DNA of 64,000 nt from CAYNRE01 sp964399535 (GCA_964399535.1 CAYNRE010000005.1:744001-808000); one strand, 5' to 3'. Positions 43,217 through 53,011 are shown, numbered from the stretch's first letter. A program made the numbers and translations. The notes: a model not told the origin generated them from the sequence alone.

Positions 43217-45259
43217 ATGAGCGACCAAGCCCACCGGAGAGCCGAACCCAACGCTGCGTTTTCTCCGCGCGAGGGCTGGATCGTGCTGGCCACCTGCTGG
43301 GGCGTGCTTTGCCTGCTGAAACGCGAAACACTCGATTCCCCCCCGTACTTCGAAACCGCGATGGGAATCTATCGCGAAGCGATTTACCTCATCGAACACA
43401 GGTTCGATTACCACCACCTGCGATTTCACGAACCTTGGGGAAATATCGGAGGTGGGTTTTGCTACATGATCAGCGTGATACCCACGCTGGTCGCGCTGCT
43501 GATCCAGTGGCTCCCCTCGCCCCGGGCGGTGTTTCTCGTCGGCCATCTACTCTGGTATGGCTTCGCCGCGCTGATGGGAACCGGGCTCTACGCCTGCTTT
43601 CGCGCCGGTCTGGGGCCCTGGGGCTCGCTGGTACTGATGGCGGCCTGCCTGTCGACTCCCCTGGCCATGGTCCAGATCGAAACCATGACTCTCGATGTCC
43701 CCATGGTCGCCGCCCTGGTTTGGACCGCCCGGTTCGTCTCTCAACGAAAACCCGGCTGGGCCGCCGCGGCTTCCGCCTGTTCCTTCTTGATGAAACCCAC
43801 GGGGCTACTGGCGACCTTGGGCACCGTGGGCTGGCTGTTTCTGGGCGGCTTTCCTGGGGGCGAAGCGCAACCCACCGCCGAGCGCTCGAAGTGGCACCGC
43901 GGCCTGCTCATAAACTCCGTGTTGCTGGTGCTTGAGGTTGGAATCTTCGCCGGCAGCGGGCTATGGCATCGTCTTCGCGACATTGCATTTGAAGACAGCT
44001 ACCTGCGCAACGCCTGGATCCTGTTTCCCGACCTGGTGCTGCTACTGGGCCTGGCAACGGGCGCTTCCCTAGTGGGCGCCGGCGCCTGGTGGCTGGCAGT
44101 CACAGGCCATTCCCACCGGCCGGGCCCGCTTGCGAGCCTGGTTCGCCTGGCGCGGCAATGGCCGCTATTGGTATACGCGCCGCTGGTGATTCTGGCTTCG
44201 TTCCTGGCGATCCGCTTCGCGGCCCGGGTGTTGGTGATTCGCTACCTGTTGCCCTCGGTACCGTTGGTTTACCTGTGGTTGTTCGAACTGGCCCGGGCTG
44301 GGGGAATACCTCCGCGGGTTATCGTCGCGGCCGGCGGGCTGCTGCTTGCTGTGAACTCGTGGAATGCCGACGGCCGGCTGTTCCCCGAACTGACCCATAT
44401 GCGACGGCATTGCGCCACGCTCGAGCGCAGCCGGGAATACTGGGCCGATCACCAATCGAATCTTCGAGCCATGCGCGAGCTCGAGTCGCAAGCGCGGGGC
44501 CGACCAGTGGTGCTCGGCCACCCCTACACCTACTTCGCCGCGTTTCCCGAGTTGGGCTATGTTTCGCGGCCGCTTTCCGGCTACACGCTCAAGCCGTTCG
44601 TGGTGCGCGGGTTTCAAGACATATTCCAACTGTTCGACGACCTGCCGCCGGAAATCGTCTTGAGCTTCGCGGAGAACCACGCCTACTCCACTGCCCCGGT
44701 GCGAATCCCCTTGCCGTTTCCTGGCGATGAAGTGATCTACAACGATGAGTTGCCTGCGCCGCTGGTAATCTATGCACCGCGGCTGGGCACCACTCCCGAA
44801 GAGCGCATGGCCTGGCTGGTCGACAATCTGCTCGACGAGCCGGTCGCCCGTCCCCAGTGGAAGCAGCGTGTCTTGATTCGGGCCCAGCAGCTCGTCGTGC
44901 GTCAGCACGCCTCCTGGGCAGCGCGGCTCCTGCGGGCCAGCCTGGCACGCGATCGAGCGAGCCCCTCGTTGCGCTTGGCGATGGCCCAAACCAGCCTGGC
45001 GCTCAACGACCCGCAGGCCGCCCTGGACGCGTGCCAGGTCATCATCGAGGCCTCGCCAGGCGCGCTCTCCACGGCCGACGAGCCGCGGCTGCGGTACCCT
45101 GCACTGGGTTTGGCATATTATTGGGCAGGCCAGGCCCTGGCCGCGCAGAACCGCTGGGGCGAGGCAACCCAGTCGTTCCACGAGGCCGTTCGGCTCCTGC
45201 CCGACAACGGCGATGCGGCCGATTGGCTGGCTCGTGCCCAGTCGTTGGGAAACGATTGA
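43217..45259 (+). CDS. Polytopic membrane protein, probable glycosyltransferase (PMT/ArnT-like)
   Basis: A 680-residue protein with about ten membrane helices over the first 400 residues. The region after the first helix contains acidic residues (ETAMGIYREAIYLIEHRFDY), as in lipid-linked-sugar glycosyltransferases of GT-C fold. The last 110 residues form TPR-like helices (AMAQTSLALNDPQAALDAC, YYWAGQALAAQNRWGEAT). The GT-C assignment is inference; the membrane topology and TPR-like tail are visible. The start may instead be a GTG at 43199. It is followed by the first SGNH gene after 58 bases. Confidence 0.7.
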   Translation: MSDQAHRRAEPNAAFSPREGWIVLATCWGVLCLLKRETLDSPPYFETAMGIYREAIYLIEHRFDYHHLRFHEPWGNIGGGFCYMISVIPTLVALLIQWLPSPRAVFLVGHLLWYGFAALMGTGLYACFRAGLGPWGSLVLMAACLSTPLAMVQIETMTLDVPMVAALVWTARFVSQRKPGWAAAASACSFLMKPTGLLATLGTVGWLFLGGFPGGEAQPTAERSKWHRGLLINSVLLVLEVGIFAGSGLWHRLRDIAFEDSYLRNAWILFPDLVLLLGLATGASLVGAGAWWLAVTGHSHRPGPLASLVRLARQWPLLVYAPLVILASFLAIRFAARVLVIRYLLPSVPLVYLWLFELARAGGIPPRVIVAAGGLLLAVNSWNADGRLFPELTHMRRHCATLERSREYWADHQSNLRAMRELESQARGRPVVLGHPYTYFAAFPELGYVSRPLSGYTLKPFVVRGFQDIFQLFDDLPPEIVLSFAENHAYSTAPVRIPLPFPGDEVIYNDELPAPLVIYAPRLGTTPEERMAWLVDNLLDEPVARPQWKQRVLIRAQQLVVRQHASWAARLLRASLARDRASPSLRLAMAQTSLALNDPQAALDACQVIIEASPGALSTADEPRLRYPALGLAYYWAGQALAAQNRWGEATQSFHEAVRLLPDNGDAADWLARAQSLGND

Positions 45260-45317
45260 CAGCACTGCCGCAAGGTGCCGGCGGCCGCGGCACTGCGGGT
45301 CACCTCGAGGTCCGCCG

Positions 45318-46463
45318 ATGAAGGCGTCGCGGGAAACACGCCCTGAACCAACCTTGCCGCCCCGGCAGCGGTCGCGGCTGGCTACGCTCAGCGTGCGGGC
45401 CGGCATGGTCGGCGGCTCGCTGCTCGTTGCCCTGCTGGCGGCCGAGCTGGTTTGGCGGTGGCGCGGCGAGCGCCCTTGGAACCCGCCCACGCTCGACATT
45501 CGCGTCGACCCGGGCGGGAAGCTGTTTCGCACCGATCCGCGCTATGGCTACGCCCTGCTCCCCGGCCGGTTTCGCATCACGCTCGAAACCGGCCACAGCT
45601 ATACGGCCACGCACAATGCCGAGGGCTATCGAGTAACCTCGCTGGCGGCGCAGTCGGCCGCCGAGCAAGCCGTTTCCGCCGGCGCGATTAGGGCGACCGA
45701 CGAAAGGCCGACGATCTGGGTTTTCGGCTGCTCGTTTGCCTATGGGTATTCCGTGGACGACGAGCAATCGTTCCCCTGGATCTTGTCTGGGCTTCGGCCC
45801 GAGTGGCGGGTATCGAACTTCGGCGTCCCCGGCTACGGCACCATCCACTCTGTCAGACAGTGCGAGGACTTGCTCGCCCAGGGGAAGCGTGCCAAGCGGG
45901 CCGTGCTGGCCTACTTCTCGTTTCACGACGAGCGCAATACCTTTTCGCGTACCCGGCGCAAGCTGTTGGCCCACTACAGCCGCCTGGGACCCATGGGCCA
46001 GCCCTATGCCCGGCTGACTGCGTCGGGCGAATTGGTCTATGGCTTCGACCAGGTGGTGTACCGCGAGTTTCCGCTGATGCGGTGGTCGGCCTTGATCCAT
46101 TCGGCCGAGCAAGCCTACGACGAGGCCGAGCACACCTGGCTCCAGAGTCACGCCGTATCTCTGGCGCTAATGCTTCGCTGGGCCGAGCTTTGCCGGCAAC
46201 ACGGTATCGAACCGCTGGTGACCACGATCAGCCCTTCGCCGCTCTCCGAGCACGCCCGAGGGTATTGTCTTGAGCACGGAGTTCCAGCGGTCGACATCGC
46301 ATTCGATTGGGAGGTCGACGAATTCTGGAACGCGCCGGCCGATCCCTTTCATCCCAGCCCGTTGGGTTACCGGCTGCTGGCCGAAAACTTGCACCGTGCC
46401 CTCGGCGCCGCCGAATCGGCACCGGCCAATCCCGCCGGTGTTCCAAGACCGGCCGGGCAATGA
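45318..46463 (+). CDS. Membrane-anchored SGNH/GDSL-like protein 1
   Basis: A 381-residue protein with one membrane helix (about residues 25-45) and an extracytoplasmic SGNH-like domain. The nucleophile block is VFGCSFAYGYSV (Cys-Ser in place of the usual Asp-Ser), and the last block is DPFHPSPLGYRLLAENL, matching the DxxH of the family. This arrangement is seen in cell-surface glycan acetyl-transfer and esterase systems. It follows the glycosyltransferase-like gene and ends 9 bases before the opposite-strand gene SGNH 2. Confidence 0.75.
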   Translation: MKASRETRPEPTLPPRQRSRLATLSVRAGMVGGSLLVALLAAELVWRWRGERPWNPPTLDIRVDPGGKLFRTDPRYGYALLPGRFRITLETGHSYTATHNAEGYRVTSLAAQSAAEQAVSAGAIRATDERPTIWVFGCSFAYGYSVDDEQSFPWILSGLRPEWRVSNFGVPGYGTIHSVRQCEDLLAQGKRAKRAVLAYFSFHDERNTFSRTRRKLLAHYSRLGPMGQPYARLTASGELVYGFDQVVYREFPLMRWSALIHSAEQAYDEAEHTWLQSHAVSLALMLRWAELCRQHGIEPLVTTISPSPLSEHARGYCLEHGVPAVDIAFDWEVDEFWNAPADPFHPSPLGYRLLAENLHRALGAAESAPANPAGVPRPAGQ

Positions 46464-46472
46464 ATCGGCAAG

Positions 46473-47606
46473 CTATCGCGATTCCGGCGGCCGCGGCGGG
46501 GGTTGCCAAACCTCTGGGCGTTGCTCGAGGTACTCGGCCAAACCCTCGGCCGCAATGCGGCAGCCGGTGGGCGAGGGGTGCAGCGTATCGCCCACGGTGT
46601 AACGCAGGCGAGGGTTAAGCGTGCTCCCTTGCGACTCGGCATCCTGACGATACCTGGGGGCCAGTCGCATCACGGCTAGCCCCGCCTCACGGGCCCAGGG
46701 TTCCACGACCAGCGGCTCGCGCTGGCCAGGCACAGCCCAGATGTCCGAGATTTCGTCGTCGCCGAAACCCGGCCAAATCGCCACCAGCGCGCCGAATCGA
46801 TGGTCTCGTGCCAGGTCGGCTAATCGCCCAAGCGCGCGACGCGTCGCCTGGTCGAACGCCGGGGTCCATTCCCGATAATGGGGATCGAACTCGGTCCGCA
46901 GGGCAAAGGCGTCGGTCCTCCAGGCCAGCAGGCGAAACACGCGTGAATGGAGCCAAAGCCAATCGATCGCGGCCGGCCGCTCGAGCATCTGCCGCGCCAG
47001 GCGGTTGAAGTCCTGATAGTCGTTTCCCAAGAAAACCAGAATCACCAAATCTGGCTGAAACGCCAGGCCGCGCGTCGCCAGCAGTTCCACTTCGGCCCGG
47101 GTGCTGTATCCGCCCACGCCGAAATTCAGGACCTCGATCGATTGACCGGGCCATTGCCGCTGAAGCTGGGCCGGAATGAGCTGGTCGATTTCGGCCACGC
47201 CGTGGCCGGCGACCACTGAGTCGCCGAGGACCAGAATTCGCCGCACCCCCGCTGGTTTGGCAAACTCTCGCTCGCGATCGCGCAGTCCGTGCGAGTTCGT
47301 GCTGGGAAACGAATTGTGTAAATCGGGGTGGTCCGAGCGGAAGTTGCGCCGCAGTTCAAACCCGAGCGCCGGGTTGTTCGAGAGGCAGTACGCGGTTCCC
47401 GGCCTGCGCAAATAAATGGGCTCGACGACCGGAACGCCCCCGCCCATCCGCGCCAGCAGTAGCTCGGCCAAGAGCCAGCCCACCAGCAACCCGGCAAGCG
47501 CGGTCAGAGCCAGCCGGCCACGCTTGGTGGGTTTGGCGCGCGGGGCCGGCTTAGCCAGAGCTGGAGATTCGCTCGCGGGTTTCGGTGCTGGGGCCAGACG
47601 GTCCAT
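46473..47606 (-). CDS. Membrane-anchored SGNH/GDSL-like protein 2
   Basis: A 377-residue protein with one N-terminal membrane helix (LALTALAGLLVGWLLAELLL) and an SGNH domain: nucleophile block VLGDSVVAGHG, oxyanion-type block VFLGNDYQD (Gly-Asn-Asp), and final block DTLHPSPTG. This is a canonical catalytic set, more complete than in SGNH 1. Likely role: esterase or acyltransferase at the cell surface. Its start overlaps the end of radical SAM gene 2 by 56 bases, suggesting coupled expression. Confidence 0.8.
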   Translation of the reverse strand: MDRLAPAPKPASESPALAKPAPRAKPTKRGRLALTALAGLLVGWLLAELLLARMGGGVPVVEPIYLRRPGTAYCLSNNPALGFELRRNFRSDHPDLHNSFPSTNSHGLRDREREFAKPAGVRRILVLGDSVVAGHGVAEIDQLIPAQLQRQWPGQSIEVLNFGVGGYSTRAEVELLATRGLAFQPDLVILVFLGNDYQDFNRLARQMLERPAAIDWLWLHSRVFRLLAWRTDAFALRTEFDPHYREWTPAFDQATRRALGRLADLARDHRFGALVAIWPGFGDDEISDIWAVPGQREPLVVEPWAREAGLAVMRLAPRYRQDAESQGSTLNPRLRYTVGDTLHPSPTGCRIAAEGLAEYLEQRPEVWQPPPRPPESR

Positions 47607-49302
47607 CGAGACTCGCCACCTGGGCCTGGTTTGGCGAAAGCAGCTGCGGAGCCGCGGCCGCGACACGAGCGTGAATTCGTAAATCTCGATGTTGACGGGG
47701 GACGAGTGGTTTCGCAATGGCATCTGCGAAACCCCGCTGCTGGGCGCGCCCTCGCCGCAAGAGCACGGCCAAACGCTGCTCGGTCGCGGTTTCGGCTCGA
47801 TTGCCCAGCACGTTGCGCAGGACCCGGGCAATTCGCCAGGGCCGGCGCATCAGGGCCAGGCCATAGAACGAGACCAGCCCAAAATTACGCCAGAACTGTA
47901 GTTCGCGGGGAGTCAGGTTCCGGCAATAGCGCGACGAAGCAAAGGGGTTCAGAAACGCCATCAGCGAGCGGAAATACGCGTCGTCGAGCTGGGCAATAAC
48001 GCCCTCTTGCCGCAGCTCGGCGAAGAGCGTGCTGCCCGGGTAAGGAGAAAAAAAGAAGATCGGCATATCCTCCACCCCGGCCAGGGCCAACCGCCAGATG
48101 AAGCGAATCGTTTGCCAAACGTCGCGGCGAGTCTCGTCGGGAAAGCCGATGATGGCCGTGCACTTGACGCGAATTCCCTGCGCCACGCTCTGACGGATCG
48201 AAGCGATTAGTTTCTGCGGGTCGACCTGCTTCTTGATCCGCTCCAGGGTACGAAGCGAGCCGCTCTCGGGCGCATAGGTCAGATTTCGGCAGCCCGTGCG
48301 GTACAGGGCAGCGCTCACCTCCGAATCGATTACTTCGCTGCGCGTGCCCGAGGGCAACTGCCAGGTGAATCTCATGCCTCGCCGCTCGATCTCGGCGCAA
48401 AACTCGAGTATCCACCGGCGCCGCAGCACAAAGGTGAGATCGTAGAAGTCGACGTTTTCAATGCCGTAGTCGCGCTGCAGGTCGGCAATTTCGTCGAGCA
48501 CGTCGCCCGGTTCGCGGGCCACCCAGAGGTTGCCGTACATGGTGGGGTTGGAGCAAAACGTGCACTTGTAGGGGCAGCCGCGCGTGCCCAGCACCGGCAG
48601 GCTGCGCCCCCGGTACACGCCATGCCCGTTGCGGTTCGCCAGATACTGGCGCACCGGGAACAAGTCCCAGGCCGGGCGCGGCATCTGGTTCACCTCGCGA
48701 ATCCGCCGGCGCGGCGCCGTTTGGCGGTAAGCGCCAGACGGGTCTAACAGGCCGATGCCGTCGACCGTCCGCGGATCGTCACCGCGCGCCAGGCAATCGA
48801 CCAACGCCGCCATCGTCTCTTCGCCTTCGCCAAGCACGCAGTAGTCCAGCCCGGGGCAATCGCGCAGGCAGAACTCAGGCAGGGCCGTCAGGTGTTCGCC
48901 GCCAGCGACGATCGCCGCCTGGGGAAAGGCATCTCGCAACCGCTGAATCAATTGCCGTGTCCAAGGCCATTCGATCGAGAACATGCAGGAAACGCCGATC
49001 ACCCGGGTCTGGGGATCGATTCGCTTGACGATCTCGTCCAGTGCCAGCCCTTGATAGCGATATCCGTCGTGAACCAGCACGTGGTCCAGACCCTCGGCCG
49101 CCGCATCGACGACTTGGACTTGGTGCCCTCGCTCGCGAACCGCCGCCGCCACGTAGGCCAGGCCAATCGGTGGAGCAAAGGGAGCTGCCCAGGCATGAGC
49201 GGCCGAGATCACCGCCGGGCGGACAAAGCACACAAATTCTGCGCGGGTAATGTGCGACTCCGGCACACCGAGCACAGGTAGTGAAAGCTGCATTTTGCTC
49301 AT
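47551..49302 (-). CDS. B12-binding-type radical SAM protein 2
   Basis: A 583-residue enzyme. The N-terminal half is a B12-binding-like domain (PPIGLAYVAAAVRERG, GVSCMFSIEWPW, VAGGEHLTALPEF). The radical SAM barrel has Cys243, Cys247 and Cys250 in TRGCPYKCTFC, then ENVDFYDLTFVLRR and TYAPESGS. It is a close relative of radical SAM 3. The start at 49302 has GGGGA just upstream. A 70-residue low-complexity tail overlaps the start of SGNH 2. Confidence 0.88.
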   Translation of the reverse strand: MSKMQLSLPVLGVPESHITRAEFVCFVRPAVISAAHAWAAPFAPPIGLAYVAAAVRERGHQVQVVDAAAEGLDHVLVHDGYRYQGLALDEIVKRIDPQTRVIGVSCMFSIEWPWTRQLIQRLRDAFPQAAIVAGGEHLTALPEFCLRDCPGLDYCVLGEGEETMAALVDCLARGDDPRTVDGIGLLDPSGAYRQTAPRRRIREVNQMPRPAWDLFPVRQYLANRNGHGVYRGRSLPVLGTRGCPYKCTFCSNPTMYGNLWVAREPGDVLDEIADLQRDYGIENVDFYDLTFVLRRRWILEFCAEIERRGMRFTWQLPSGTRSEVIDSEVSAALYRTGCRNLTYAPESGSLRTLERIKKQVDPQKLIASIRQSVAQGIRVKCTAIIGFPDETRRDVWQTIRFIWRLALAGVEDMPIFFFSPYPGSTLFAELRQEGVIAQLDDAYFRSLMAFLNPFASSRYCRNLTPRELQFWRNFGLVSFYGLALMRRPWRIARVLRNVLGNRAETATEQRLAVLLRRGRAQQRGFADAIAKPLVPRQHRDLRIHARVAAAAPQLLSPNQAQVASLDGPSGPSTETRERISSSG

Positions 49303-50158
49303 CTTCCCCAAATGGATACCGTCGCCACCCCTGTCCGCCGGGTCAGAATTGCCATGCAGGCTAAATGTTAAATAGCTACTAAATTTTCCGCAAGCATACT
49401 TGCCACTTTTGGGTAGGCCGTTTTGGTCGTTCCAGGGGGTATCGGCAAGCGAGTTACCCGCTACGTATACCCCCCTCCAATAGGTGAACTCGGTCGCATG
49501 AAGCCCCCGCTGGCCTCGAGTCTCGAGGTGCCCGGGCGGTCGCTCGAGCCTTACCACGAGGTGGAGGGCAATCGATGGGCAATTCAGCACCGATTCACTG
49601 CGGAATAGCCGTCCGGACCGCCGGACGATGAGCGTGGCTGGAGGAACCGGCGCGGTTCCCCGGACCACCGGGGGGGGCGAAGACCAGGGGCGGGTCCAGC
49701 CGCTCCTGGAGGCGGGTACCAACAAATAACGGGGCGCCATCTGCGTCTGGCCGGCTGCCTGGCTGCCGCCCGCCAAGCAGGCTGTGGTGCGCCCTGATTG
49801 CACCCTGTCGGGAAGGAAACGGGTCAGCCACCCTTCGCTTAGCAGAACGGCCAAACTGCGCGCAGGCGGACCCGCTGGCCCACGGTTAAGCGCGAAATAG
49901 GGTCGCGGACGCTTGCCCCGGGCTGCGTGGCTCGCAGGACTGTCAACACCGAGTCGAGTTGCCGACCGTTCACTTGAGGTAGCCGAGCGAATTGGTAGCG
50001 GACCTCGCCCTGGCTACTTAAACTGAGAAGGCGTGCGGCTCAGCTCACCTGACCGACCGGTTTGGCAGCCGCTCGCCTGCCCAGCGTGCGGTCAGTTGGC
50101 CATTGCGGTCCACGCCGCAAGCCATGTTAGGCGGCGGGGCCCGAAGGGGGTTTCCTAC
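49303..50158. other. Large divergent intergenic region
   Basis: 856 bases between the divergent radical SAM genes 2 and 3. The only A/T-rich section is 49350-49425, plausible as the minus-strand promoter. No RNA gene or riboswitch was recognised. Its size leaves room for a regulatory RNA. Confidence 0.45.
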
Positions 50159-51757
50159 GTGTCGATCAGCGCACCCAGCTTGAACATCTCGGGTGCCCAC
50201 CCGGACGGTCGCGAGCGCCACGTGGTGTTGATTCGGCCGGCCATGGTTTCCTCGTCGGGCACCTGGAGTTCGCCGATTACACCTCCCCTGGGTCTGGCCT
50301 ACCTGGCCGCGGTGCTGGAAGAGCACGGCGTACGGGTCACGGCCATCGACGGCATCGCGGCCCAGATCGATCAGTTCATCGAAGAAGACGGCTACGTTTA
50401 CCAGGGGCTGACGATCGAGCAAACGGTCGCCGCGATTCCGGACGATGCCGGGGTCATCGGCATTTCGTGCATGTTTTCCCAGGATTGGCCCTGGGCCAAA
50501 CAGCTCATTCACGCCATTCGCGTGCGGTTCCCGCAAGCGCTGCTGGTCGCCGGGGGCGAGCACATTACGGCCCTGCCCGAGTACGCGCTGAGCGACTGCC
50601 GAGACTTAGACGTTTGCGTGTTGGGCGAAGGGGAGAAAACTCTCTGCGAGTTGGTTTCGCGGGCCGGAGAGCCCGAGACTTGGACTCAGATTACCGGCTT
50701 GGCCCTGCGGGCGAGCCGCGGCGTACAGAGGACCGCGCCCCGGGCGCGGATCCGGCAGGTGGACGAGCTGCCGCTGCCCGCCTGGCATCTGTTTCCCATG
50801 GAACAGTATCTCAGCAGCCGCAATGCTCACGGCGTTTATCGAGGGCGCACGATCGGGGTGCTGGCCACGCGCGGTTGCCCGTACAAATGCACTTTCTGCT
50901 CGAACCCGGTGATGTACGGCAATTTATGGATGCCCCGTTCGCCGGAACTGGTGCTCGATGAAATTCAAGACGCGATCCGCCGCTTTGGGGTGGAGAACGT
51001 CGATTTCTACGACCTCACCTTCATCCTGCGGCGTAGTTGGATTCTGGATTTTTGCCGCCTGATCGAAGAACGGGGGCTGAAGTTTTCCTGGCAGCTTCCG
51101 ACCGGCACCCGAAGCGAGGTGATCGATTCGCAGGTCAGTGCCGCCTTGTACCGCACCGGCTGCACGAACATTACCTATGCGCCCGAGAGCGGGTCCGACG
51201 ATACGCTCAAGCGCATCCGCAAACAGGTGGACCTGGCCAAGGTAACCGCTTCGATCCGGGCCGCGCTGGCCGAGGGAATCCATGTCAAAATCAACATGAT
51301 CATCGGGTTCCCCCACGAGACACGCCGCCACATCCTGCAAACCATTTGGTTTTGCTGGAAGATGGCGGTGGTGGGCGTGCACGACGCGGGCGTGTTTCTG
51401 TTCTCACCCTATCCGGGCAGCGCCCTATTCGAGGAATTGCAGCAGCAGGGGAAGATTCCCCGCCAGCTCGACGAACAGTACTTCCGCTCCCTCGTGGCGT
51501 TCATGGATCCCTTTGCGCCGAGCGACTACTGCCGGCACGTCGGCGGTCGCGAGCTGGCCTGGTGGCGGTTGTTCGGCATGGCCTCGTTCTTCGCGGTCTC
51601 TTATCTGGTCCGCCCCTGGCGATTCGTGCAGCTCGTGAAAAACTTGATCCGCAACGAGAGCGACACGGTGCTCGAGCAGCGGCTGGGGGCCATTTTGCGC
51701 CGGCCCAAAGCCCGCCTGCAGCCCGCCGTCGGCGGAACGGCCCCGGCGACCCAGTAG
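50159..51757 (+). CDS. B12-binding-type radical SAM protein 3
   Basis: A 532-residue paralogue of radical SAM 2. Matching strings include TRGCPYKCTFCSNP (Cys240, Cys244, Cys247), ENVDFYDLTF, WQLPTGTRSEVIDS and TYAPESGS. The N-terminal cobalamin-like domain has PPLGLAYLAAVLEEHG. The GTG at 50159 has AAGGGGG 8 bases upstream; longer readings to 50033 are possible. It points toward the next unknown membrane protein gene, 103 bases downstream. Confidence 0.88.
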   Translation: MSISAPSLNISGAHPDGRERHVVLIRPAMVSSSGTWSSPITPPLGLAYLAAVLEEHGVRVTAIDGIAAQIDQFIEEDGYVYQGLTIEQTVAAIPDDAGVIGISCMFSQDWPWAKQLIHAIRVRFPQALLVAGGEHITALPEYALSDCRDLDVCVLGEGEKTLCELVSRAGEPETWTQITGLALRASRGVQRTAPRARIRQVDELPLPAWHLFPMEQYLSSRNAHGVYRGRTIGVLATRGCPYKCTFCSNPVMYGNLWMPRSPELVLDEIQDAIRRFGVENVDFYDLTFILRRSWILDFCRLIEERGLKFSWQLPTGTRSEVIDSQVSAALYRTGCTNITYAPESGSDDTLKRIRKQVDLAKVTASIRAALAEGIHVKINMIIGFPHETRRHILQTIWFCWKMAVVGVHDAGVFLFSPYPGSALFEELQQQGKIPRQLDEQYFRSLVAFMDPFAPSDYCRHVGGRELAWWRLFGMASFFAVSYLVRPWRFVQLVKNLIRNESDTVLEQRLGAILRRPKARLQPAVGGTAPATQ

Positions 51758-51860
51758 CCAAGGGGGGTGCGGGCTTTACCCGAAGCACCCAGTTTGAATT
51801 GACCTGGCCTTGGGCTGGGAAATAGCATCCCGACGGAAAAATTCCGGCCGGGAGCTTGTC

Positions 51861-52667
51861 GTGAGACCGTTGCCACACGAACCGGGCGAGGAGCAGACTC
51901 CACCCCGCCGTACCGAGGCGGGCGCGGGGCGGTGGGCGCGCGCACTGGCCCGCCATTGGCTGGGAGCAACCGGCCTGGCCCTGCTGGTGCTTCTAATGCT
52001 CGCTCTGGGGGCCATTCGCCACGCGCCAAGCTTCTACCTCCGCGAGTCGACCGGCAGCGCCGAACAAATCGAGCTGGCCAGCGCGGCGTTTCTCGAGCGG
52101 GCGGCCGCGCTGACGGGGGTTGATCAGCACTGCGGGCTGTGGCGCACTCGATTCAGCGAGGCCGAGCTCAACGGTTGGCTCGCTGGCGATTTCGAGCGCA
52201 ATCTGTCCAGCGCTCTGCCGCCAGGATTTCACGAGCCACGGATCGACCTGGAGCCCGACGGGGCCCGCCTGGCCTGTCGCTGGGGCCAGGGATGGCTCTC
52301 GACGGTCTGCTCCGTGCACTTCGCCGCCGAGTTGACCTCGGCCAATGTACTGGCGGTACGGCTTTACGGAGCCCGCGCGGGCGCCGTGCCAATACCGCTG
52401 GGGGGAATTTTGCACGCGATTTCGCAGGCCGCCCAATCCGGTGGCTGGCAACTACGGTGGCAGCAGCACCGCGGAGATCCGGTGGCCGTGCTCACGATTC
52501 CGGGCGAGCGGCGGAGCCGCCGCTCGGTCTGGGTCCAGCGGTTGGCCATTGGCGACAACGAGCTGGAACTGGCCGGTCAGACGGAAGAACTGCGCCCGCC
52601 TCAGACGGAATCGGACTCGCCCCAACTGGCCGAGGAATCGGCAGACCACTCGCCAATCCAGCGGTGA
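51861..52667 (+). CDS. Unknown single-pass membrane protein
   Basis: 268 residues from a GTG with GGGAG 6 bases upstream. A charged N-terminus, one membrane helix (WLGATGLALLVLLMLALGAI), and an extracytoplasmic domain with no recognised family. It may belong with radical SAM 3, being downstream in the same direction. Its last 67 bases overlap the convergent LigD-like gene. Confidence 0.6.
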   Translation: MRPLPHEPGEEQTPPRRTEAGAGRWARALARHWLGATGLALLVLLMLALGAIRHAPSFYLRESTGSAEQIELASAAFLERAAALTGVDQHCGLWRTRFSEAELNGWLAGDFERNLSSALPPGFHEPRIDLEPDGARLACRWGQGWLSTVCSVHFAAELTSANVLAVRLYGARAGAVPIPLGGILHAISQAAQSGGWQLRWQQHRGDPVAVLTIPGERRSRRSVWVQRLAIGDNELELAGQTEELRPPQTESDSPQLAEESADHSPIQR

Positions 52668-53011
52668 GGCAGGGCCGGGTCGGGCCGGCGCAGCGTGAGC
52701 ACCCCGCGCAGGCGCGCCCCTTGCAGCGCCAGAACCCGCCTCTCCTGCTGCCAGGAAAGGGGCGTGTAGCGGCCCTGATCCCAGCGACGCACCTGGCCGC
52801 GGCCGCCGTTGATAGGGCCCTCGTAATCGAGGTACTCGCGGCGATGGTCCGGCAGGGCTTCGACCTCCAGGGGGGGCCCAGGCAGGGGCGCGACTGGCCA
52901 AGCCCAAGCCAACAAAGGACCGGCCTCGTCCTGCTCGACGAGTAGGTCCCAGTGCCGTGGTCGAGGGCCGTTCGGGCCGGGCCGATGTTCGAGCACCACG
53001 TAGCGCGACAT
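52601..53011 (-). CDS. LigD 3'-phosphoesterase-like protein
   Basis: A 136-residue stand-alone version of the 3'-phosphoesterase domain found at the N-terminus of DNA ligase D. Recognised by YVVLEHR and HWDLLVEQ near the start and by ALPDHRREYLDYEGPINGG. In LigD this domain cleans 3' ends during non-homologous end joining. No ligase or Ku gene is nearby. The end overlaps the convergent gene by 67 bases. Confidence 0.8.
   Translation of the reverse strand: MSRYVVLEHRPGPNGPRPRHWDLLVEQDEAGPLLAWAWPVAPLPGPPLEVEALPDHRREYLDYEGPINGGRGQVRRWDQGRYTPLSWQQERRVLALQGARLRGVLTLRRPDPALPHRWIGEWSADSSASWGESDSV

Noticed and set aside
49303..50158. Cobalamin riboswitch near the B12-type radical SAM genes
   Set aside because: I could not identify the B12-box consensus or a matching stem pattern by eye, so it is not reported as a feature.
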